64,000 bases of DNA from positions 5,983-69,982 of the forward strand of contig JBJHCA010000004.1 in the NCBI GenBank assembly GCA_050485785.1. The letters are read 5' to 3'. Origin of the DNA: JBJHCA01 sp050485785 (GTDB taxonomy: Bacteria > Bacteroidota > Bacteroidia > Chitinophagales > Saprospiraceae). This document shows positions 26,283 to 35,610 of the stretch, in pieces. The number at the start of each line of letters is the position of its first letter. Within the stretch, counting starts at the first letter, position 1. Both the position numbers and the translations under genes were made by a program. A model generated the notes under the pieces. It did no database searches, was not told the DNA's origin, and saw nothing but the letters and a program-made list of their open reading frames with translations.

Positions 26283-26864
26283 ATGGATCAGCTCAATTGG
26301 GATAAGCACTATACCGACGATTTTCTACCATGGGATATTGGCTATGCTTCCGGCCCATTGGCTCATTTTATAACCACACTCGAAAACAAAGATCAGAAAA
26401 TTCTGATTCCGGGGGCAGGTTTGGGCTGGGAGGCCGAACTGCTTCACCATTCAGGATTTACCGGTGTATTTGTCTGCGATTGGGCAGAAAGCGCACTTAA
26501 AGCTTTTCACAAACGGGTATCTGATTTTCCGGTTGAACACCTGATCAGAGGCGATTTTTTCAAACTTGATAGCCAATATGACCTTATCCTCGAACAAACC
26601 TTCTTAAGTGCATTAAATCCTGAGGTATGGCCTGAATATGTCCGAAAAATGCACAAATTGTTAAGCCCGAAGGGTATGTTGGCAGGAGTGGTGTTTGCCA
26701 GTCCGTTTTTTGACTCGGGCCCGCCATTTGGAGCTTATAAAGAAGAGTATATCAAGTTGTTTTCAACCCACTTCAACATCCTCGAAATGGTTCTCAGCCA
26801 TCATTCCATTGTGCCGAGAAAAGGCAATGAATTGTTTTTCAGATTAACGCCAAAAGTGATATAG
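26283..26864 (+). CDS. TPMT-like SAM-dependent methyltransferase
   Basis: 193 residues. A class I SAM-binding fold is seen: ILIPGAGLGWEAELLHHSGF (glycine-rich motif I at about 40-58), CDWAESAL (motif II) and DLILEQTFLSALNPEVWPEYV. The start WDKHYTDDFLPWDIGYASGPL and the EQTFLSALNP segment are typical of the thiopurine S-methyltransferase family. The natural substrate could be a thiol, selenium or tellurium compound; not predictable. It lies 5 bases after gldC and one base before the S51 gene. Confidence 0.8.
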   Translation: MDQLNWDKHYTDDFLPWDIGYASGPLAHFITTLENKDQKILIPGAGLGWEAELLHHSGFTGVFVCDWAESALKAFHKRVSDFPVEHLIRGDFFKLDSQYDLILEQTFLSALNPEVWPEYVRKMHKLLSPKGMLAGVVFASPFFDSGPPFGAYKEEYIKLFSTHFNILEMVLSHHSIVPRKGNELFFRLTPKVI

Positions 26865-26865
26865 T

Positions 26866-28834
26866 ATGCTTCGTGGACTATTGACAGTTTTACTCGTTTT
26901 GTTTTACATGGGTTCCCCTTTACTGGCTCAAGGGCAACTCCTGATAGTAGGCGGAGGAAGTGAGGGAAGCTGGAGTAATGTTCCCTACCAATGGGCTGTC
27001 AATCAAAGTGAAAACAAGCGGGTTGCCATCATCGGCTTTTCGTCGGCCACTAACTGGCTGCCGGATTATTTTGTGTCACTGGGAGCTGCTGATGCCAAAA
27101 ACTTCCAGGTTAGCAGTTTTGCTGAAGCTAACATGCAGTCACTCTATGACAGCCTCATCACCTATGATGTCATTTTTTTCAGAGGCGGAAATCAATGGAA
27201 TTACTACAATCACTACAAAAACTCACTGTTATATGATGCCGTGGTTGATATTTACAACAATGGCGGAACAATCGCCGGAACCTCAGCTGGACTGGCCATT
27301 CTCAGCGGTGTCGTATTTACTGCACAAAACGGATCGGTTTTATCTTCAGAGAATCTCGAAAACCTGAACAACTTATACAATACTCTTGCCGGTGACTTTT
27401 TCCCGTTTAAGCCGGGTTTTATTTTTGATTCACATTTTGTTGAACGTGGCCGGCTGGCCAGAATGCTGGGATTTATGCTCAAATGGATGCATGATCACGG
27501 CAATGTGCCCACCGGTATTGGCGTGGATGATCAGACAGCCCTTACCATTGATACTAATGGTCTGGCTACAGCATACGGCACCGGTACGGTTACCATTTTA
27601 AAGCCTGACAACCTTTCTTCACTTGAGGTCAATAACATGAACCAGGGGCAGGTATCCAGGCTACCTCTTGTCCAGCTTAGCCATGGCTGGAGCTATAACC
27701 TCAATTCAGGTGAAGTTTTCCCGGCAACCGCTGCGTCCATTACCGTTACCGAATCTCCGCTGATGCAGGGACCTATGCAGATATGGCTGACCGGATCCAA
27801 CAGTGCATCGGGTAACGCTCTTTTTATTGCAGATTTTGCCGATGTGCTGTCATCACAGGATGAATTGCTGATCATCAGTTCCAGTCCCGGCACTGCTATA
27901 CCGATCAGCAACGCTTTTACTCAGGCAGGTATACAGGTTGCTGGTTTACTCAATCTTCAGGACCTTGAACAGGCATCCGAAATTCATCCTGCAGTTACCG
28001 ATGTTAAAGCCTATTTTTTCCATGGTCAGGCCATCAGTGAATTGTCGGACTTTCTCCAAAACTCCATTAATGGACAGGCCATGGTTTCTTTTATGCAAAC
28101 AGGTCAGCGTCATGCTGTTTTTGCCGGTGATATGGCAGCCACTGCGGGCCATACCATGGTATTGAATTACCGGACTACCAATGCATCGTATTACGGAGAA
28201 CTTGAGTTTGCCCAGGGAGCCGGACTGATTCCCTTTATGTGTATCCAGCCCAATGTCTATGAGTCCTCTTCGTATGTTGAAAATACTGTTTCCGGTTTGT
28301 TTGAGGCCATGATCACGGGAGGTACTCCCCATGGGTTGTGGCTGAATGCAGGACAGTATGCCCGGTTTTCCGTTTCCTCATCATCGGATGATTATGTTTC
28401 CATGTATGTAAAAGGAGATTACCCGGTCCAGTACCTCAGATGGGATGAAGCTTATACGCAAAGAGTTCCTTTTTTCGGAGGGTATGACAGAAATCTGTTC
28501 GGGATCAGCGCTATGAAATACTATTGGATCAATGATACCTCACTGATTGTAGGCAATGCTGAGCCGGTAACCTCAACCTATGTTCCGGAAGTATTGCCGG
28601 CTCTCCACATTTANNNNNNNNNNCATTTATCCCAATCCCGTAAGTTCTTATCTTCATGTTACCGGCATTAGCGGACAAAGCACGCCGGGGCTTATCATCA
28701 TCACGGATATTTCGGGTAAAGTTGTTCACGCAGCATTAGCAAATGGAACAGCAACAATTGATGTGCAAAGCCTTAATCCCGGCACTTATTATGTTACCTG
28801 GAATGGCAAGGCACAAAAATTCATAAAGCATTAA
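26866..28834 (+). CDS. Secreted S51/cyanophycinase-like peptidase with type IX C-terminal domain (gap inside)
   Basis: Read through the N-gap at 28614-28623 after removing the duplicated CATTTA, this is one 650-residue protein; the span minus 16 bases is a whole number of codons. A signal peptide (about residues 1-21, LLAQ) leads an S51-type domain: GGGSEGSW, FFRGGNQW at about 105, the serine nucleophile in GTSAGLAIL (Ser140), DSHFVERGRLARM and GIGVDDQTAL, all as in cyanophycinase/peptidase E-like enzymes. A middle region of about 270 residues is unrecognised. The last 70 residues (HIYPNPVSSYLHV to the final KFIKH) form the Por/type IX secretion sorting domain, so the protein is probably exported across the outer membrane. 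Confidence 0.85.
28614..28623. other. 10-N assembly gap with a duplicated 6-mer flank
   Basis: CATTTA occurs immediately left (28608-28613) and right (28624-28629) of the Ns. Merging the two copies joins two open frames into one and recreates the common sorting-domain start IYPNPVS, so the gap is an unmerged contig overlap. Confidence 0.8.
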
Positions 28835-28835
28835 T

Positions 28836-29153
28836 ATGCCTGAGTCTCCCCGTTTGCAAAGTTTACTTGAAATGTACAGTCACCAACCCGATGACTCGTT
28901 CATTCTTTTTGCGCTGGCTAAGGAATATGTCAAATCGGGAAACAACGAGCTTGCACTGGAGATGTTTCGGAAACTGAAATCAAAGCATCCGGAATACACG
29001 GGAGCTTACTTTCATATGGTGCGTCTGTTGCTTGAAATGGTAATGTTTTCTGAAGCAAAGCAAATTCTGAATGAGGGATTGGCTATCACTTCCAAACTGC
29101 GTGATCATCATGCCTATGCCGAGCTTGAAACACTTAAGGAAGAACTCCCTTAA
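28836..29153 (+). CDS. Small TPR protein
   Basis: 105 residues with two to three tetratricopeptide helical pairs (FILFALAKEYVKSGNNELALEMFRKLKSKHPEYTGAY; HMVRLLLEMVMFSEAKQILNEGLAI). No signal peptide. TPR proteins are protein-protein adaptors; the partner is unknown. The start codon is one base after the stop of the S51 gene, so it is translated from the same mRNA. Confidence 0.8.
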   Translation: MPESPRLQSLLEMYSHQPDDSFILFALAKEYVKSGNNELALEMFRKLKSKHPEYTGAYFHMVRLLLEMVMFSEAKQILNEGLAITSKLRDHHAYAELETLKEELP

Positions 29154-29166
29154 GTAAGGTCTTGGA

Positions 29167-29760
29167 CTAATTCAGCTTTTTATACCTGGCACGCATGCCT
29201 TTTTGCTGCATTCCTCCCAGCCTCACATCATTGGCAGATACATTTTTCATGGCGGTGTCCAGCATTTTAAGCTGTCCTTTCATATTGGGCTCAGTAATAT
29301 TCAGCTTCTTCAACTCCCGGTAGATGCTTTTGGCTTTTTGCTGTTTTCCTTTATTCATGTAAATGCTTACCAGGCTCATCTTAATCATGCCTCGCTCATT
29401 ATCTGAATTAAGCCCGACTTTCTCAGCCTTATGTAAATACTCTTCCCCCTTTTTTACATCATTGCGCTGCATGGCCATAGTGCCTTTCATGATGTAGTAA
29501 TATGCCTTATTGGTTGAATAAAGCCAATTGGGTTTTAATGTAAAATTCAAACGCCGCTCCGCAGCATCAAACTGCTGCTTTTGCACCAGATCGGCGGTGG
29601 ATTGTACTGTTCCCAGGAGCAGATAACTCGCCAGCAATACCAGCCCAATCAGAATGATGGGCAATGCATACCAAAATGAAATAGTAACCGACAGAATAAA
29701 TCCTCCGATCAGGGTCAGGGCTATTAGTGCCAGCTTAAGATAGATGTGAATCGTAAACAT
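29167..29760 (-). CDS. Membrane protein with TPR repeats
   Basis: 197 residues from the ATG at 29760; a Met further upstream is possible. Two hydrophobic segments lie at the N-terminus (about residues 8-25 and 29-50), followed by TPR-like helices: QQFDAAERRLNFTL, YYIMKGTMAMQRNDVKKGEEYLHKAEKVGLNSD and MIKMSLVSIYMNKGKQQKAKSIYRELKKLN. The tail is strongly basic. Probably an inner-membrane anchored scaffold facing the cytoplasm. Function unknown. Convergent with the small TPR gene. Confidence 0.72.
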   Translation of the reverse strand: MFTIHIYLKLALIALTLIGGFILSVTISFWYALPIILIGLVLLASYLLLGTVQSTADLVQKQQFDAAERRLNFTLKPNWLYSTNKAYYYIMKGTMAMQRNDVKKGEEYLHKAEKVGLNSDNERGMIKMSLVSIYMNKGKQQKAKSIYRELKKLNITEPNMKGQLKMLDTAMKNVSANDVRLGGMQQKGMRARYKKLN

Positions 29761-30146
29761 AAATGTGATATCAATAAAGGCCTGCAAAGATACAAAATCA
29801 ATGACGCAAAAGCATATACCCACTACTTATTTTAAGACACTGTTTTGGTTCTCAGTCAATACTTTGCTGACTCTAACTTTACTTCGTAAAGTTGAGTTTT
29901 CCGGCTGTGGTTTCTTCTCAATGTAACAGATATAAAAACACTCTATCAGGCCTGAACTAACCCTCTAAACATTTAACAGTTGCTCGCCGAAAAAACTTAC
30001 TGCGTACACGTATAGCTATCAGCGCCTTGTTGCTTAACAAAATGTTAAAATTAAAGGAAGTGTTAAGACAAACCAATTTCCTGTATCAATATTGCTATCT
30101 TTAGGCGTCATTCTTTGTTGAGAAGCTATCAGATAAATCCGGAACC
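29761..30146. other. Intergenic region before the beta-lactamase-fold gene
   Basis: 386 bases, AT-rich, no gene. A perfect 8-base-pair hairpin AACTTTAC-TTC-GTAAAGTT sits at 29875-29893 and is followed by GAGTTTT. TATCTTTA at 30096-30103 is one base off a -7 box 43 bases before the next gene, without a clear -33 box. Confidence 0.5.
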
Positions 30147-31313
30147 GTGCAGAATGTCAACCCTATTCAACGTGTAGCAGGCGCTGTGCTGTTTTTTGTG
30201 TTTCTCCTTTTTTTCCCGGGCTACGTTCCTCCCACTGAAGGTATTGTTAATCTTCATCCGGCTAATACAAACATTGCCGATGTCGATGAAGTATTAGTTT
30301 ATCCCAATGCCGCTTCTTTTGACGAATACTTCAGGCGAATGAATCAGGCGGGAAGATTCAGCGGATCATTTCTGCTGGCACACCGGGGAAACATTCTGGC
30401 AGAATCTGCTTATGGGTTTGCTCACAGACATCCCTACACGCCAATAGAACCCAGAACCACAACATTTCAGCTGGCCAGCGTTTCAAAACCACTTGCCTCT
30501 ATTGCTGTACTGGGGCTTTATGAGCAAGGGCAGATTGATCTGGACAAAGACCTCAGAGAGTATTGGCCACAGTTTCCTTATGCCGGTATTACACCTATGA
30601 TGCTGTTGAGCCACCGCAGTGGCCTGCATGATTACACCTATTTTTCTGAACTGTACTGGGACGGCAGTAAACCACTGAACAATAAGGATGTATTGCAATT
30701 ACTTGTCGATCATGAACCCAACATCAATTTCCCTCCCGACAGAAGGCACCACTACAGCAACGTGAACTATGCCTTGCTAGGCTGCCTGGTTGAAAAGGTG
30801 ACAGGAACACCCTTCCCCGACTATGTTGAAAAGGCTATTTTCCACCCACTGGGTATCACACAAAGTTATGTGATTAAAGATCACCTCGATCAGCCGGAGT
30901 ATGCTGCTACAGGGTACACAGGATTAACGCGCCCCATGGCCCCCTGGTGGATGGATGCCGTATCAGGCAGCAAAAGTATTTGTATGACGCCCTATGAGCT
31001 GTTTTTGGTAGATAATGCACTCAGAGATGGCATTTTATTGAAGCCTGAAACCTTTGAAAAGGCCATTTACGGCTGGGGGCAAATGCGGTCAGCCAATGCC
31101 GACTACGGCCTGGGCTGGAGGCTATATGACCACCACGGCATTCAGGTAGTTTACCACACTGGCTGGTGGAGAGGGTTTCGATCGCTCTATCTCAAAATTC
31201 CCGAAATTGATGCCACCGCAATAATTTTCGCCAACACTACTCATGCCAGGCTTTCGGTCAGAGATATGACCGAGCGGATCATCAGAGCTGTGGAAGCCCA
31301 TCCTGAAAGCTGA
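30147..31313 (+). CDS. Serine beta-lactamase-fold hydrolase (class C / AmpC family)
   Basis: 388 residues, GTG start at 30147. A hydrophobic N-terminal segment (residues 11-27) suggests export. The three motifs of the penicillin-binding serine hydrolases are in place: SVSK at 111-114 (nucleophile Ser111, Lys114), YSN at 203-205 and HTG at 337-339. In Bacteroidota such proteins act on peptidoglycan or D-amino-acid esters more often than as true beta-lactamases. The symporter 25 bases downstream is co-oriented, so a shared transcript is likely. Confidence 0.88.
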   Translation: MQNVNPIQRVAGAVLFFVFLLFFPGYVPPTEGIVNLHPANTNIADVDEVLVYPNAASFDEYFRRMNQAGRFSGSFLLAHRGNILAESAYGFAHRHPYTPIEPRTTTFQLASVSKPLASIAVLGLYEQGQIDLDKDLREYWPQFPYAGITPMMLLSHRSGLHDYTYFSELYWDGSKPLNNKDVLQLLVDHEPNINFPPDRRHHYSNVNYALLGCLVEKVTGTPFPDYVEKAIFHPLGITQSYVIKDHLDQPEYAATGYTGLTRPMAPWWMDAVSGSKSICMTPYELFLVDNALRDGILLKPETFEKAIYGWGQMRSANADYGLGWRLYDHHGIQVVYHTGWWRGFRSLYLKIPEIDATAIIFANTTHARLSVRDMTERIIRAVEAHPES

Positions 31314-31338
31314 TTTCTCCGCTTAAAACCAAATCACC

Positions 31339-32763
31339 ATGACGTGGCTGCTAATTTCCTTCACGGGTTATCTGGCAAGCCTTGTTGCTATTGGACTTGT
31401 TGCCAGAAAGTTTGCTTCGGGCAGCATGGGAGCATACTTCATGGGGGCAGGCAAGATCAACCGTTGGGTGGTAGCCATATCATCAGTGGTTTCCGGAAGA
31501 AGTGCCTGGTTGTTGCTGGGATTCACGGGCCTGAGTTATTCCATTGGCTTTAGTGCTGTATGGGCATGTCTAGGATATATTCTGGCGGAACTGTGGATGT
31601 TCCTGAAGCTGGCTCCTAAAGTAAAACAGCATGCACAAAGCCATGACTGCATAACTATCCCCGATCTGTATGCGTCGCGATTTCCCGAAAGAGGCAACAC
31701 GGTGAGGCTAATCTCCGGCCTGATCATCCTGATCTTTATGGTCGCTTATGTATCAGCTCAGTTCGTGGCAGGTGGCAAAGCTTTTTCAGCGAGTTTTGAG
31801 ATAAGTCAGTTTGAAGGCATGTTACTGACCATTCTCATAATCATGCTGTACACTTTAGTAGGTGGTTTTCTTGCGGTAAGCATTACCGATGTAGTTCAGG
31901 GAGTGTTCATGATACTGGCATTACTGTTGCTGCCGGTGGTAATTTATTGGAGTGAGCCCCTGTACGATGCATTCATGCTTGAATGGCAATCCAATCCGGG
32001 TTTCTTCAGTTTTACGGCAATCTCAGCCGGCACGATGGTTGGATTTCTGGGTATCGGTCTTGGCTCTCCGGGTAGTCCGCATATTCTGGTTCGCTTCATG
32101 TCAATCAAAAACGCTTCTTCGTTTCGGTTTGTAGCCCTTACGGGAACCCTGGCCAATGTGTTTATGGCTTTGGGAGCCATCACCTGCGGCATGGTTGCCA
32201 GATTGGTTTTCCCTGACCTAACGTCAGTACCGGGGGAAGACCCCGAACAAATATACCCACATCTTGCATCAACCTATCTCCATCCTGCTTTAACAGGCAT
32301 TATTGTGGCTTCAGTGTTTGCTGCTATTATGTCCACTGCTGACAGCCAGCTTCTGGTAGGAGCATCCACTGTTGTGCGCGACTTCTATCAGAAACTGCTG
32401 GGTAAAGGGAAGCATTTTGATACCAGGCATTGGGTTAATCTGAGCCGCTTTGCAGTTGTTTTTATGGTAGCGTTGGCCTGGGCTATGGCCGTTTTGGCTG
32501 ATGAATTGGTCTTTTGGCTGGTATTGTTTGCCTGGGCCGGATTAGGGGCAAGCATTGGTCCTACTTTAGCAGCCATGTTTTTTTACCGGAGGGTTAATGC
32601 CGCGGGTATCATTTTTGGCCTGATTTCGGGCGCAGTTACTGTATTTGTTTGGAAACTGATCCCCCTGTTCAATGAGTTGATTTACGAGTTGGTTCCTGCA
32701 TTTGCGGTTGGTCTCCTAGCCACTTGGCTGGGCTCAGTGCTGAGCAGGAATAACAGCCAATAA
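31339..32763 (+). CDS. Sodium:solute symporter (SSS family, PutP-like)
   Basis: 474 residues with about 13 transmembrane segments. The SSS signature region is seen as YTLVGGFLAVSITDVVQGVFM, with GLSYSIGFSAVWACLGYI and ASVFAAIMSTADSQLLVGAST further on. It is closest in form to proline:Na+ symporters (PutP), but the substrate is not certain. It follows the beta-lactamase-fold gene; together they could process and take up an amino-acid-containing compound, which is speculation from adjacency. Confidence 0.87.
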   Translation: MTWLLISFTGYLASLVAIGLVARKFASGSMGAYFMGAGKINRWVVAISSVVSGRSAWLLLGFTGLSYSIGFSAVWACLGYILAELWMFLKLAPKVKQHAQSHDCITIPDLYASRFPERGNTVRLISGLIILIFMVAYVSAQFVAGGKAFSASFEISQFEGMLLTILIIMLYTLVGGFLAVSITDVVQGVFMILALLLLPVVIYWSEPLYDAFMLEWQSNPGFFSFTAISAGTMVGFLGIGLGSPGSPHILVRFMSIKNASSFRFVALTGTLANVFMALGAITCGMVARLVFPDLTSVPGEDPEQIYPHLASTYLHPALTGIIVASVFAAIMSTADSQLLVGASTVVRDFYQKLLGKGKHFDTRHWVNLSRFAVVFMVALAWAMAVLADELVFWLVLFAWAGLGASIGPTLAAMFFYRRVNAAGIIFGLISGAVTVFVWKLIPLFNELIYELVPAFAVGLLATWLGSVLSRNNSQ

Positions 32764-32766
32764 AAT

Positions 32767-32797
32767 CGGGCAGTATACTCATTCAGCATACTGCCCG
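32767..32797. terminator. Hairpin between convergent genes
   Basis: A perfect 10-base-pair stem, CGGGCAGTAT at 32767-32776 and ATACTGCCCG at 32788-32797, with an 11-base loop. A second small palindrome GGGTTA/TAACCC follows at 32801-32815. No T-run follows on either strand, so it may stop transcription from both sides only partially. Confidence 0.55.
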
Positions 32798-32825
32798 ACA
32801 GGGTTACCTTAACCCAAACAAAAAG

Positions 32826-34001
32826 TTATTCACAAATATCATCCATAGTATTACCCGTAAAGTCATTGGTGCCTTCATCAATCAGGTTGGCATTATTGCC
32901 GAAGCAGATACCGTGATTCCCACTGTAGTTAAAACTGCTGTTCCCAATGGTGAGCATGGAGCTTCCGTCAACATATACCATGGCATTTCTAAATGTGCTT
33001 CCACCACCGTAACTGACGTCAACATACCGAAACTGATTCTGTGGATTGTTGGAGTTGTTAAACCGGATAAAGTCGAAAAATCCGGTGGTTTCCACTAAAC
33101 CTAGTATGGTTATACGGTCACCGACAGTACCCGTCGCATTCAGTGAGCCTCCACTGTTTACCGTAATTCGGGCTGCCTGAGCCATAAGCAGGGTAACACC
33201 GGGTTCTATCGTCATATCGGCATTGATTCCCGGGCCGCCGTCGAGTAATATCGGCCCTTGCAGTTTGCGCAGCGAGAAAGGAACATCCTCATTGGCACCA
33301 CTCACGTAAATCATATCGTATGTATTGGAACCGGTAAAAATAGTTTCAAAGTCAATTTGACCGGCCTGTGAAAGGCTGCGAAGATGCAGAGGATAAAGCC
33401 CGCATCCGTCAATAACATTGTTCGAAAACTCCGGCAACCTGGCACTGGCACCTTCCAGGTAGATTCCGTTCCGTGCGCTGTTGCTTATTGTGGAATGCTG
33501 TATTTTCACCTGCGAGCTGCCCGAAACTACCACCATAGCTTCTCTAAAGGTTGTACCACCTCCGTCGGAAATTTTGGTGTAAATCAGGCTGTTGTTCGGG
33601 TTATTCGAGTTGTTAAAGCGAACAAAATCCCAGTATCCCTCCACCCGCTGACTGCCAAATATTTGAATGGGCATATCCTCCTCTCCAACAGCAGACAGCG
33701 ATCCCATGCTGTTGACATTGATTCGAACCCCGGGAGTCATCTCGATATTGACACCGGGCATTATTTCAAGTGCTGCATCAATATTTAATGTGCCGGTCAC
33801 AATGTAATCCACCGCATTGGGATTACTGTATATATTCTCCAGCACCCTGGGTGTATTAATGGTTCCACTAAGTTCCTGAGGTTCGCCTGTTGGTGGCAGG
33901 TCAGGAAAATCGTCGTCGTCGGGATTACAGGCATTGAAACTGAAAACAAACAGGGTAAGCAGTGAAAAAATGAGAAACTGCTGAAAATACTTAAACATCA
34001 T
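32826..34001 (-). CDS. Lipoprotein with a duplicated beta-helix domain
   Basis: 391 residues from the Met-Met at 34001. Signal with lipobox FNAC, then the mature start Cys-Asn-Pro-Asp-Asp-Asp-Asp, an acidic cluster like the surface-lipoprotein export signal of Bacteroidota. The mature chain holds two similar units of about 160 residues: each has a GV-initiated strand (MPGVNIEMTPGVRINVNSMGSL; IEPGVTLLMAQAARITVNSGGSL), then an FD-F/V-RFNNSNNP block, then GGG-TFR-AMV. The repeats and short strands suggest a right-handed parallel beta-helix. Likely a cell-surface adhesin or carbohydrate-binding protein; no catalytic residues are evident. Confidence 0.78.
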   Translation of the reverse strand: MMFKYFQQFLIFSLLTLFVFSFNACNPDDDDFPDLPPTGEPQELSGTINTPRVLENIYSNPNAVDYIVTGTLNIDAALEIMPGVNIEMTPGVRINVNSMGSLSAVGEEDMPIQIFGSQRVEGYWDFVRFNNSNNPNNSLIYTKISDGGGTTFREAMVVVSGSSQVKIQHSTISNSARNGIYLEGASARLPEFSNNVIDGCGLYPLHLRSLSQAGQIDFETIFTGSNTYDMIYVSGANEDVPFSLRKLQGPILLDGGPGINADMTIEPGVTLLMAQAARITVNSGGSLNATGTVGDRITILGLVETTGFFDFIRFNNSNNPQNQFRYVDVSYGGGSTFRNAMVYVDGSSMLTIGNSSFNYSGNHGICFGNNANLIDEGTNDFTGNTMDDICE

Positions 34002-34302
34002 TGATTCCGAGTTTTGGTTAAACTTATGCAATAGTCAAGGTTCTAAACGGCCGTTGGGTTTAAAAAAGTGCCGGGTTTGTTGCCTTCGTTTTTCCGTGCA
34101 GGGCTGTAAAAGTAAAATTCAGCGGACAATGGACTCTTTGTGAGCGCTTTTGTTGTCTTGTTTTTTTTGAGATAACTTTTTTTTGATCCGGGATGGCCTG
34201 TAGGTTGCGCATCCCGCTTGGTGAAGGGAATCGTTACCATCCCCGTCTATTGTAATCAGCAAGCAGCATTGGGGCTGCACCGGTCATAAAATCTCAAACC
34301 TG
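34002..34302. other. Intergenic region upstream of the beta-helix lipoprotein
   Basis: 301 bases. It contains two T8 tracts (34161-34168 and 34177-34184) and a CTCTTTGTG string at 34133-34141 that shares nine bases with the dispersed element but lacks its left half. No gene seen. Confidence 0.45.
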
Positions 34303-35607
34303 TTAATTATCGTGTGGCCTGCCCTGAACCTCTCCCCTTCTATACGCTTCTTCATAGGATTCTGAAGCTTCAATCTCGGCTTCTATGATATCACTGCCAA
34401 AATAATTGGCGAGATCGGGCTGTCCTGCATCTACCCAGGCGGTAAACCATGCAGAGGCAATGTTGCGAACCGAGGCGCGCATTTGCTCTTCCACCATGCC
34501 GTTCATCCGGTCGTGATATGCTCTGGCAAATGCTTCACACTGGGTGCGAACTGTGATAAAGTTCCTTTCTTCGTAACAATATTGAAGGTCTTCAGGAAAC
34601 TGCCTTCGCAAATCTGCTTCAATAAGCAAAACGGAATCCACTAAACTGTGGCTCTTCAAAATGATATTCCAATAGTGCTCCTGCTTGTTCTCTATGTATT
34701 CGGCTTTACCTACAAAAAAATCATAATCCCTGGCAAACAACTCAGGTAAGCGGCTTTCCCAAAATGCATGTATCCCTACCTGGTTGGTTAGCTGCCCATT
34801 GTAATTAAGTGTAGTGTGCAAAGGAACATGGGCATCGCCGATATAATGGCCCATATCAGTCGCAAACCGGAGTATCCGCCTGATATCCCTTCGCCTGAAT
34901 GCCCGGGTCAGATCAGCCTGCATCCGCTCAAGATGCCAGGGAAGAATGCCCATTGGGCTGATCTTATTGTCGATATATACTGCTGCAACCTGCCTTCTGG
35001 GAGTGTGGTTTGCAAACACATGCAGAAAGCTTTCCGGTTCTGCCTGCCATTCTATGCTGTGAAAACGATCTTCAACATACTTCCTGAAAAAGTCCTCGTA
35101 AGCTCCGCGATTGACGTAAACTGTGTCAGTGCCAAACAACCGGTAAACCTGCCTGCCTGTAATCATAACGTCATAATCGAGATAGTGCAGATTGTTATAT
35201 CCCCCCAGTTCAAATGTATCTCCTCGCGTATCAATTACCAGGATAGGGTTGATTTTACCCAGTGCCATACTCCAGTTACGGGGCAGATCATCAAACGGAT
35301 AGGTTCCATATACATCAATGTCTATGTAATGGCGGGGGCCTTCATACCGGGTGGCATACCTCCGCTTGTCGGCATCTACCGCATGTTCAGTCACAAACTC
35401 AATATGGGACTTAAAAAAAGCAATGAGTTCCGGGGGCAGTGTAAACACGGCCATTCTGTTGATCCTCCGATGGCCAAAAAAGCCCCAGTCATCATCACAC
35501 GTCGAATTACTTGCACCATATCCAGCGCTGACATCCTGGTACAATAACAACATCGCTGCCAATAAAATGAAAACAGAGTACTTACCCGGTTGCATAGGCT
35601 TGATCAT
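34303..35607 (-). CDS. Zinc-dependent phospholipase C / S1-P1 nuclease-like protein
   Basis: 434 residues with a signal peptide (about residues 10-28). The zinc-site pattern of the S1-P1/phospholipase C superfamily is visible: WGFFGHRRINRMAVF just after the mature start, RHYIDID, DMGHYIGDAHVPLHTTLNYNG and GIHAFWESRLPEL, supplying the His/Asp/Trp ligands. Probably a secreted phosphodiesterase; lipid or nucleic-acid substrate cannot be told. It begins 3 bases after the DUF4340 gene, making it the last gene of the gld operon, an arrangement I have not seen described. Confidence 0.8.
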   Translation of the reverse strand: MIKPMQPGKYSVFILLAAMLLLYQDVSAGYGASNSTCDDDWGFFGHRRINRMAVFTLPPELIAFFKSHIEFVTEHAVDADKRRYATRYEGPRHYIDIDVYGTYPFDDLPRNWSMALGKINPILVIDTRGDTFELGGYNNLHYLDYDVMITGRQVYRLFGTDTVYVNRGAYEDFFRKYVEDRFHSIEWQAEPESFLHVFANHTPRRQVAAVYIDNKISPMGILPWHLERMQADLTRAFRRRDIRRILRFATDMGHYIGDAHVPLHTTLNYNGQLTNQVGIHAFWESRLPELFARDYDFFVGKAEYIENKQEHYWNIILKSHSLVDSVLLIEADLRRQFPEDLQYCYEERNFITVRTQCEAFARAYHDRMNGMVEEQMRASVRNIASAWFTAWVDAGQPDLANYFGSDIIEAEIEASESYEEAYRRGEVQGRPHDN

Positions 35608-35610
35608 TGA

